A stretch of 12,086 nt of DNA, from contig JAQVGK010000049.1 of assembly GCA_028696755.1 (NCBI GenBank), forward strand, positions 1 through 12,086, read 5' to 3'. Of the stretch, positions 6,354 through 12,086 are shown in pieces (within the stretch, counting starts at the first letter, position 1; every line of letters starts with the position of its first letter). The stretch is from Bacteroidales bacterium. GTDB lineage: Bacteria > Bacteroidota > Bacteroidia > Bacteroidales > ML635J-15. Made by a program: the position numbers and the translations under genes. Under the pieces are notes generated by a model. It saw only the letters and a list, made by a program, of their open reading frames with translations. It did no database searches and was not told the origin of the DNA.

Positions 6354-7970
6354 CTACTCAACTTCGTGCTCCGCAAAATTATACCCAGCCTTTTCGTACC
6401 TTTTAAACATTGGCTGCAAACGTTTTTTGAAAGCCGCATAAGAAGTATCTCTGTCGCTCGACCATGCCACTTCGCTTAGAGCAGCCATACGAGGCAAAAC
6501 CATGTATTGGATATGATCAAGATCGAGAATATATTCTGTCCAAACATTTGCCTGAATACCTATAATATGATTGGCTTCTTCTGTACTTAGTGAATCGGGC
6601 ACAGGCTCCCACGAATAAATCTTTTCGCAATTAGTAAATCCACCAATTGCAAAAGGTTCGTTTTCCTGGTCTTCGCTTTGATAATGATCAAAATAGCAGT
6701 ATTCGCCAGGAGTTAATATTGCATCGTGGCCCATCTTTGCTGCCGCAACACCTCCCGATGTTCCACGCCACGACATAACTGTCGCATTTGGTGCTAATCC
6801 TCCCTCCAAAATCTCGTCCCAACCAATAATTTTCTTTCCTTTTGAGTTAATGTATTTTTCCATTCGCTGAATAAAATAGCTTTGCAACTCATGCTCATCA
6901 GCCAAACCTTCATTTTTCATCCTCTGCTGACAGCGTGGGCATGTTTCCCACCTTGTTTTAGGACATTCATCGCCGCCTATATGTATATATGGAGAATTTG
7001 GAAACATCTCGCATACCTCATCAATAACCTTCTCCATAAACTCAAAGGTTTTTTCATTTCCAGCGCAATAAACATCATCAAAAACTCCCCATGTTGTACC
7101 AACTTCGTAAGGACCACCAGTACATCCAAGCTCAGGATAAGCAGCAAGTGCAGCAAGCGAATGGCCGGGCATTTCAATCTCAGGAATTACAGTAATAAAT
7201 CTGTCCTCGGCATACTTAACAATTTCGTGAATCTGATCTTGAGTGTAATATCCACCATAAGGAATTCCATCGTATTCGCCCCAGTTTTTCTTAATAACAG
7301 TCTCTTTTCGCATTGATGATATTTTTGTTAACTCTGGAAATGCTTTAATTTCGATTCTCCACCCCTGATCTTCGGTAAGATGCCAGTGAAATGTATTAAA
7401 CTTGTGCATTGCAAGCATGTCAATATAAGCTTTAACATCCTCAACCGGAAAAAAATGACGACACACATCTAGGTGCATTCCACGATATTTGAATCGAGGA
7501 GAGTCGTTAATTTCAACAAAAGGCAAAACAATATTCCCAGGATTTTTTCCACCTTCGAGCTCAGCTGGCAACAATTGTCTCAATGTCTGAAAACCATAAA
7601 ACAAACCTGCGTATCCTGGCGAGACAATCTCTATCCCGTTTTCATCAATTCGAAGATTATAAGATTCAGGATTTCCCTCGCCTGCCATAGTAAAAAATAT
7701 ATTGGTACCCGATTGTTGCTTCTCTGGAACATCATCAATTTTAAACGATTTTCCAAGATAATCCATCACATATCTTTTTATTTTACCAGCATCGGGACAA
7801 TTCTCATTAATGATAATATAAACCTCATCCTCAACAGCTAATTCACCATTATTAAAATTTAGTTCCGTAGGTTTGGGAATAATATTGTTCTCAAACGAAT
7901 ACTTTTGTTTATTTTTGCAAGAAAGCAAAACTGCTGAAACAAGTAAAAACAGAATAATTGATTTTCGCAT
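6354..7970 (-). CDS. Beta-N-acetylhexosaminidase, GH20, lipoprotein
   Basis: A 538-residue exo-enzyme removing terminal beta-linked GlcNAc or GalNAc (EC 3.2.1.52 by family). A short lipoprotein signal ends in the lipobox LLSC with C18, so the protein is probably anchored in the periplasm or outer membrane. Residues about 25-155 are the GH20 N-terminal domain. The catalytic barrel covers about 160-505: YRGMHLDVCRHF (162-173, with substrate arginine R163), HWHLTEDQGWR (195-205), HIGGDECP (330-337, with the catalytic pair D334-E335 for substrate-assisted catalysis), GWDEIL (383-388), MSWRG (399-403), Y425/D428 and NVWTEY (475-480). No extra C-terminal module is present, and the length is normal for the simple form. 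The start abuts that of the divergent mannosidase gene as CATATG. Exact substrate is unknown; the neighbour favours N-glycan fragments over chitin. Confidence 0.96.
   Translation of the reverse strand: MRKSIILFLLVSAVLLSCKNKQKYSFENNIIPKPTELNFNNGELAVEDEVYIIINENCPDAGKIKRYVMDYLGKSFKIDDVPEKQQSGTNIFFTMAGEGNPESYNLRIDENGIEIVSPGYAGLFYGFQTLRQLLPAELEGGKNPGNIVLPFVEINDSPRFKYRGMHLDVCRHFFPVEDVKAYIDMLAMHKFNTFHWHLTEDQGWRIEIKAFPELTKISSMRKETVIKKNWGEYDGIPYGGYYTQDQIHEIVKYAEDRFITVIPEIEMPGHSLAALAAYPELGCTGGPYEVGTTWGVFDDVYCAGNEKTFEFMEKVIDEVCEMFPNSPYIHIGGDECPKTRWETCPRCQQRMKNEGLADEHELQSYFIQRMEKYINSKGKKIIGWDEILEGGLAPNATVMSWRGTSGGVAAAKMGHDAILTPGEYCYFDHYQSEDQENEPFAIGGFTNCEKIYSWEPVPDSLSTEEANHIIGIQANVWTEYILDLDHIQYMVLPRMAALSEVAWSSDRDTSYAAFKKRLQPMFKRYEKAGYNFAEHEVE
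7900..7917 (+). promoter_or_regulatory. Two candidate -7 boxes for the mannosidase gene, inside the GH20 coding region
   Basis: TACTTTTG (7900-7907) and TATTTTTG (7910-7917) both match TAnnTTTG on the plus strand, 54-71 bp upstream of the ATG at 7971. The -33 partners are poor: TTTG at 7872-7875 is 24 bp from the first box, and ATTG at 7884-7887 is 22 bp from the second. With no space between the divergent genes, a promoter must lie inside the hexosaminidase gene, and these are the best matches. Confidence 0.4.
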
Positions 7971-10529
7971 ATGAATTTTTTTAAAAATATTTCTTCAAAA
8001 ATAATAATATTTGCTTCAATCGCTTTATTGGCAGGATTATTTTCTTGCAATCAAAAATCGACACGCAAACAAATAAATCTTAACGAAGGATGGGAGTTTT
8101 ATTTCGTAGAAACTGGCAAATGGTATCCTGCAACAGTTCCGGGAAACATTCATACCGACTTATTTGCAAACGATTTGATTGAAGACCCATTTTATGGAAC
8201 AAATGCCGACAGCTTAGCCTGGATAAGCGACAGAGACTGGAAATACAGAAAGGAATTTGATATTTCGCCCGAATTTATAAACCGTAACCTCGAACTAGTT
8301 TTTGATGGAATTGATACGCATGCTGACGTATTTCTAAACGGAGAAAAGCTTGGTGAAACTCAGAATATGTTTCGTCAGTGGGTTTTTGTTATAAGCGATT
8401 CTGTCAGAAAAAAAACCGACAATTTACTAGAAGTAACATTTCATCCATCGTCAAAAATCAATGATCAAAAACAAAGCGAAGGAGCCTATGCAATTCCCGA
8501 CAATCACGGCAATACCCGAAAATCTCCTTTTCAATATGGCTGGGACTGGGCTCCAAAACTCGAAACTTGTGGAATTTACAAAGATGTTTACATAAATTCG
8601 TGGGAAAAGCTAAGAATTAAATCGGTAAAAATCGAACAGAAACTACTTACCGACACAGCCGCAATTCTTATAGCACATATCGAGCTAGAATCTGAAAACT
8701 TTTACAATGGCAATGTTGTAATTTATTCTCCACACCACAAATTCGACACTCTAGCAACAAAACTCGACATTTACGAAGGTTGTCAGACCTATCAAGTAGA
8801 ATTCAAAATAAAAAATCCAGAACTGTGGTGGTGCAACGGACTTGGAAATCCTACAATGTACGATATAAACGTCCAGGTCAGCACAAAATTTAGAATGGAA
8901 GAACAAAAGCTAAAAACAGGATTACGAAAGATAGAACTAATTACAGATACTGATGAACACGGACAAAGCTTCTATTTTATCCTGAATGGAATTCCGGTTT
9001 TCGCAAGAGGAGCCAATTGGGTTCCGGCGGAGTGTTTTAGCGGATCAAACTCAGAAGCAAACTACAAAGATCTGCTCGAATTGGCGAAGGATGCAAACTT
9101 TAACATGCTTCGAGTGTGGGGTGGCGGAATTTACGAAAATGATGAATTTTACAATTTTTGCGACTCGCTTGGCATAATGGTTTGGCAAGATTTTATGTTT
9201 GCCTGTGCTATGTATCCACTTGATGATAATATGCGAAATAATATTTCGGAAGAAGTAAAATATCAAGTAAAAAGGTTATATAATCATCCATCTGTTGTAA
9301 TGTATTGCGGCAATAATGAAATAAGCAATGGATGGTTCGATTGGGGTTGGCAAAAGCAATTCAATATTACTGTCGAAGACTCTACAAAAATCTGGAATGA
9401 TTACGACGAGCTTTTCCACCGTATTATTCCAAAAGCCATCAGCTCCGAAGATAAATCGAGAAAGTACATTCCCAGTTCACCGTTTTTTGGCTGGGGACAT
9501 AAAGAATCGCTTACACATGGCGACTCACACTACTGGGGAGTATGGTGGGGAATGGAAGATTTCGATATGTATTACGCAAAAACAGGCAGATTTATGAGCG
9601 AATATGGCTTTCAATCTCTTCCCGAAATAAAATCGCTCGAAAAGTTCATTCCAAAAGATTCTCTTTACCGCTATTCTGAAAGTTTAAAATCACATCAGAA
9701 ACATCCTTTTGGATTTAAAGCAATTGCCGAATACATGCAAAGAGAATATCCGTATCCACAGGATTTTAGTGACTATGTTTATATGAGTCAACTCTTGCAA
9801 GCCGAGGGGATGCAAACTGCTTTCGATGCTCATTTATCGGCAATGCCTTACTGTATGGGTAGCCTTTTCTGGCAATACAACGATTGTTGGCCTGTGATTT
9901 CATGGTCGGCAGTTGATTATTACCACCAGCCAAAAGCATTGTATTATTTCGCTAAAAGATCTTTCGAAGCAGTAAGCATTGCAGCTTTCGAAAACGAGAA
10001 CAAACTAAATATTTTTGCAATAAATCATAAAAACACAACCATCAATGCAAAGGCAGTTATAAAGTTTTGTGATTATTCGGGAAATGTAATTCTTGCAGAC
10101 TCAACAGTTAGTATCCTTAACATTGTTACTTCTAACGAAATTATCTTCGAACATCCAGATGTTATTGCAAATTACCCCGACAGTTGTTATGCCGAAGTAA
10201 TTCTTACCGACTTTAACGAAGGAACACTACTTGCAAAGAGAACATTATTAATTAATAATAATATAATAGCTGGCTTACCACAACCTGAAATGCATTACAA
10301 CATAAAAAAACAAAAGGATTTTGTTGAAATTGAGATAAAATCCAAGGTCTTTATTAAATCTTTGCAAATTTCAGCCAATCAAAAAGGACGATTTAGCGAT
10401 AATTGGATTGATATTGTTCCTGGAGAAACTAATATTATTAGATTCTATCCTACTGAAAAAGACAAAAAGCTGGAGCTTGAATTTAATTCGCTGAATAGGG
10501 TTTTGGAAAGAATAACTCCTGATAATTAG
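7971..10529 (+). CDS. Beta-mannosidase, GH2, lipoprotein
   Basis: An 852-residue exo-beta-mannosidase (EC 3.2.1.25 by family) that removes non-reducing beta-mannose, for example from Man-beta-1,4-GlcNAc or mannan oligosaccharides. The lipoprotein signal ends LFSC with C26. The jelly-roll domain (about 34-210) carries family hallmarks VPGNIHTDL (56-64), DPFYGTN (72-78), DRDWKYRKEF (87-96) and FQYGWDWAPK (187-196). An immunoglobulin-like domain follows (about 215-325), then the catalytic barrel (about 326-665): ARGANWVPAE (345-354), RVWGGGIYE (381-389), CGNNE (446-450, acid/base E450), SEYGFQSLPE (543-552, nucleophile E544) and WQYNDCWP (634-641). Beta-sandwich material fills 665-850. Length and residue order match characterised Bacteroides GH2 beta-mannosidases. 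The first ATG is the only one that gives a signal peptide. It is divergent from the GH20 gene and followed at once by the repeat array. Confidence 0.96.
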   Translation: MNFFKNISSKIIIFASIALLAGLFSCNQKSTRKQINLNEGWEFYFVETGKWYPATVPGNIHTDLFANDLIEDPFYGTNADSLAWISDRDWKYRKEFDISPEFINRNLELVFDGIDTHADVFLNGEKLGETQNMFRQWVFVISDSVRKKTDNLLEVTFHPSSKINDQKQSEGAYAIPDNHGNTRKSPFQYGWDWAPKLETCGIYKDVYINSWEKLRIKSVKIEQKLLTDTAAILIAHIELESENFYNGNVVIYSPHHKFDTLATKLDIYEGCQTYQVEFKIKNPELWWCNGLGNPTMYDINVQVSTKFRMEEQKLKTGLRKIELITDTDEHGQSFYFILNGIPVFARGANWVPAECFSGSNSEANYKDLLELAKDANFNMLRVWGGGIYENDEFYNFCDSLGIMVWQDFMFACAMYPLDDNMRNNISEEVKYQVKRLYNHPSVVMYCGNNEISNGWFDWGWQKQFNITVEDSTKIWNDYDELFHRIIPKAISSEDKSRKYIPSSPFFGWGHKESLTHGDSHYWGVWWGMEDFDMYYAKTGRFMSEYGFQSLPEIKSLEKFIPKDSLYRYSESLKSHQKHPFGFKAIAEYMQREYPYPQDFSDYVYMSQLLQAEGMQTAFDAHLSAMPYCMGSLFWQYNDCWPVISWSAVDYYHQPKALYYFAKRSFEAVSIAAFENENKLNIFAINHKNTTINAKAVIKFCDYSGNVILADSTVSILNIVTSNEIIFEHPDVIANYPDSCYAEVILTDFNEGTLLAKRTLLINNNIIAGLPQPEMHYNIKKQKDFVEIEIKSKVFIKSLQISANQKGRFSDNWIDIVPGETNIIRFYPTEKDKKLELEFNSLNRVLERITPDN
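7996..8003 (-). promoter_or_regulatory. Candidate -7 box for the GH20 gene, inside the mannosidase coding region
   Basis: The minus strand reads TATTTTTG (TAnnTTTG match), 25 bp upstream of the hexosaminidase ATG at 7970. No TTTG occurs at the usual spacing, so support is partial. Together with the plus-strand boxes near 7900-7917 it would give divergent transcripts overlapping by about 60 nt at their 5' ends. Confidence 0.35.
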
Positions 10530-10551
10530 TAAGAGAGGGTCAGAGAAATTT

Positions 10552-10652
10552 ACATTCAGCCCTCCGGGCTGTGGTGTATTTGTATTTGCTTACCATTGGC
10601 AACAGAAGTAGCCAATGGTTATGGATATTAAGTCCTCCGGACTTGTTGGGCT
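10552..10652 (+). repeat. Three-hairpin element A1
   Basis: Hairpin 1 AGCCC-TCC-GGGCT (10558-10570). Hairpin 2 has arms ACCATTGGC and GCCAATGGT (10592-10619), extended by AC/GT after an A-A mismatch, loop AGAA. Hairpin 3 AAGTCC-TCC-GGACTT (10630-10644). Ends GGGCT. Confidence 0.85.
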
Positions 10653-10689
10653 ATTTTAATTTAAATGAAAACATTTGTTTGGCATTACA

Positions 10690-10789
10690 CATTCAGCCCT
10701 CTGGGCTGTGGTCGATTAGCATTTGCGTACTATAGGCGACAAAAGTCGCCTATAGTTATGGATATTATGCCCTACGGGCATTTCGGGCT
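10690..10789 (+). repeat. Three-hairpin element B1
   Basis: Hairpin 1 AGCCC-TCT-GGGCT (10695-10707). Hairpin 2 is a perfect 12-bp stem with arms ACTATAGGCGAC and GTCGCCTATAGT, loop AAAA (10729-10756). Hairpin 3 ATGCCC-TAC-GGGCAT (10767-10781). Its stems differ from A1 on both sides, so pairing is kept. Confidence 0.88.
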
Positions 10790-10834
10790 ATGTAATTTGC
10801 TGAAGTTCTAACAAAGTTAATTAGCAAATCAAAG

Positions 10835-10919
10835 CAGCCTAAGCTCGGAGTGCTTAACATCCATAACTGTCAGCGAAATGCGATAGCATGAGCTGGCAGT
10901 AAAAAACGATAAATCAAAA
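10835..10919 (-). repeat. Three-hairpin element C1 (minus orientation, lacks its own hairpin 1)
   Basis: Hairpin 3 (10841-10855) has one T-T mismatch. Hairpin 2 (10866-10900) has outer arms ACTG.CAGC and GCTG.CAGT and an inner ATGC/GCAT stem. Where hairpin 1 should follow, CAGCCT runs straight into hairpin 3 of C2. This fits a tandem duplication through the shared CAGCCT. Confidence 0.8.
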
Positions 10920-11024
10920 CAGCCTAAGCACGGAGTGCTTAACATCCATAACTGTCAGCGAAATGCGACAGCATGAGCTGGCAGTAAAAAACGTTAAATC
11001 AAAACAGCCTGGAAGGCTGAATGT
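10920..11024 (-). repeat. Three-hairpin element C2 (minus orientation)
   Basis: Read on the plus strand: hairpin 3 AAGCAC-GGA-GTGCTT (10926-10940), hairpin 2 (10951-10985), hairpin 1 AGCCT-GGA-AGGCT (11006-11018). Stem bases differ from the A and B elements with matching changes on the opposite arm. Confidence 0.83.
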
Positions 11025-11113
11025 GATAGATAACTATTTCTGTAAATTCAGACCTCTACGTCTATCGTAATTTAAAAAATACAAGCCTAACAAAGTTAAT
11101 TAGCAAATCAAAG

Positions 11114-11220
11114 CAGCCTAAGCACGGAGTGCTTAACATCCATAACTGTCAGCGAAATGCAATAGCATGAGCTGGCAGTAAAAAATCGTTAAATCAAAAC
11201 AGCCTAGAAGGCTGAATGTG
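11114..11220 (-). repeat. Three-hairpin element C3 (minus orientation)
   Basis: Hairpin 3 at 11120-11134, then hairpin 2 with inner loop AATA, then hairpin 1 AGCCT-AGA-AGGCT (11201-11213). It is preceded by the link TCTAACAAAGTTAATTAGCA-like sequence also found before C1, C4 and C5. Confidence 0.83.
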
Positions 11221-11337
11221 ATAGATAACTATTTCGGCAAATTGAGACCTCTACGACAATAATAATTTTAAAACTCACTCCTATCTGATTTTGTCGAATA
11301 CTTTTATAAATTTAAAAATAGTATGATTCATAAATTC

Positions 11338-11439
11338 ACATTCAGCCCTCCAGGCTGTGGTACATTTCTTTTTGCATACCATCGGCAACAAAAGTCGCCG
11401 ATGGTTATGAATATTAAGTCCTCCGGACTTTTTTGGGCT
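11338..11439 (+). repeat. Three-hairpin element A2
   Basis: Hairpin 1 (11344-11356) has a C-A pair in the plus sense, which becomes T-G on the minus strand. Hairpin 2 has arms ACCATCGGC and GCCGATGGT (11378-11405) with an A-C pair inside, G-T on the minus strand. Hairpin 3 AAGTCC-TCC-GGACTT (11416-11430). Confidence 0.85.
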
Positions 11440-11474
11440 ATTCTAATTTAAATGAAAACATTTGTTTGGAATTG

Positions 11475-11576
11475 CACATTCAGCCCTCTGGGCTGTGGTC
11501 GATTAGCATTTGCGTACTATAGGCGACAGAAGTCGCCTATAGTTATGGATATTATGCCCTACGGGCATTTCGGGCT
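11475..11576 (+). repeat. Three-hairpin element B2
   Basis: Nearly identical to B1. Hairpin 1 at 11482-11494, hairpin 2 at 11516-11543 (loop AGAA instead of AAAA), hairpin 3 at 11554-11568. Confidence 0.87.
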
Positions 11577-11621
11577 ATGTAATTTGCTGAAGTTCTAACA
11601 AAGTTAATTAGCAAATCAAAG

Positions 11622-11728
11622 CAGCCTAAGCACGGAGTGCTTAACATCCATAACTGTCAGCGAAATGCAATAGCATGAGCTGGCAGTAAAAAAAACGTTA
11701 AATCAAAACAGCCTGGAAGGCTGAATGT
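11622..11728 (-). repeat. Three-hairpin element C4 (minus orientation)
   Basis: Hairpin 3 at 11628-11642 and hairpin 1 AGCCT-GGA-AGGCT at 11710-11722, with hairpin 2 between them. There is a longer A run after hairpin 2 than in the other copies. Confidence 0.83.
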
Positions 11729-11817
11729 GAGAGATAACTATTTCTGTAAATTGAGACCTCTACGACTATCGCAATTTTAAAAATACAAGCCTAACAAAGT
11801 TAATTAGCAAATCAAAG

Positions 11818-11922
11818 CAGCCTAAGCACGGAGTGCTTAACATCCATAACTGTCAGCGAAATGCGATAGTATGAGCTGGCAGTAAAAAACGATAAATCAA
11901 AACAGCCTGGAAGGCTGAATGT
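11818..11922 (-). repeat. Three-hairpin element C5 (minus orientation)
   Basis: Hairpin 3 at 11824-11838 and hairpin 1 at 11904-11916. The inner stem of hairpin 2 is ATGC with GTAT: a G-T pair in the plus sense, where the other copies have G-C. Confidence 0.83.
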
Positions 11923-12040
11923 GAGAGATAACTATTTCTGTAAATTGAGACCTCTACGACAATAATAATTTTAAAACTCACTCCTATCTGATTTTGTCGA
12001 ATACTTTTATAAATTTAAAAATAGTATGATTCATAAATTA

Positions 12041-12086
12041 ACATTCAGCCCTCCAGGCTGTGGTACATTTCTTTTTGCATACCATC
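12041..12086 (+). repeat. Three-hairpin element A3 (cut by window edge)
   Basis: It starts the third higher-order unit. Hairpin 1 (12047-12059) matches A2 exactly; hairpin 2 is cut after its first bases. Confidence 0.8.

Larger units (their letters stand above)
10552..12086. repeat. Higher-order repeat array of three-hairpin elements (continues past window)
   Basis: A gene-free array starting 23 bp after the mannosidase stop. The same landmark (TTCAGCCCTCC) recurs at 10555, 11341 and 12044, giving units of 786 and 703 bp and a third cut by the window edge. Each unit has two elements in plus orientation followed by two or three in minus orientation, with AT-rich links. The extra 83 bp of the first unit is one additional minus-oriented element. 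The second and third unit starts appear identical over their shared 45 bp, so the duplication is recent or homogenised. Ten element copies are listed separately. It lacks the regular short spacers of a CRISPR array. Confidence 0.9.

Noticed and set aside
10530..10660. Rho-independent terminator for the mannosidase gene in the first array hairpins
   Set aside because: Hairpins 10558-10570 and 10592-10619 could stop transcription, but neither is followed directly by a T-run and the same hairpins recur all through the array, so they are not specific to this gene.
10552..12086. CRISPR array
   Set aside because: The repeats are about 100 bp, occur in both orientations, contain three hairpins, and the intervals between copies are themselves repeated rather than unique spacers. 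No cas genes are seen.

Overview
The window looks like part of the chromosome of a low-GC member of the Bacteroidota. The evidence is Bacteroidota-type promoters (TTTG, about 20 bp, then TAnnTTTG), few recognisable Shine-Dalgarno sequences, two lipoprotein glycosidases of the kind common in this phylum, a DUF4143-type ATPase, and very repeat-rich intergenic DNA. A placement near the marine or anaerobic Marinilabiliales/Bacteroidales is a guess; nothing in the window fixes it.

Layout: 1-645 (minus strand) is the N-terminal 215 residues of a GatE-type glutamyl-tRNA(Gln) amidotransferase subunit that runs off the window, with a good promoter at 677-708. From about 709 to 2320 there is no credible gene. 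That stretch is packed with octamer arrays (GAACAATA/GAACATTA and similar), a 57-76 bp repeat in three copies, degenerate CTGAG...TCGAAG hairpins, other palindromes and two copies of a three-hairpin element. 2387-3514 (minus) is an AAA+ ATPase with a DUF4143 C-terminus, bracketed by 68-bp imperfect direct repeats. 3784-6260 (minus) is an AT-rich two-gene unit of unknown function: a 650-residue protein with tandem tryptophan-rich repeats, then a small single-pass membrane protein. 6354-7970 (minus) is a GH20 beta-N-acetylhexosaminidase lipoprotein. 7971-10529 (plus) is a GH2 beta-mannosidase lipoprotein. The two start codons of this divergent pair abut as CATATG. From 10552 to the right edge lies a higher-order repeat array (units of about 786 and 703 bp, with a third starting) built from about 100-bp three-hairpin elements in both orientations.

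How the genes may work together: the mannosidase and hexosaminidase could act in sequence on N-glycan-type or other mannose/GlcNAc oligosaccharides in the periplasm or at the cell surface. No SusC/SusD pair or regulator is visible. The W-repeat protein and membrane protein are probably co-transcribed and are the least explained genes here. The most interesting non-coding signal is the three-hairpin family: the stems change sequence with compensating changes, and the non-canonical pairs become G-T (G-U) wobbles when read in one particular sense. This suggests selection, or recent descent, for a single-stranded folded form.
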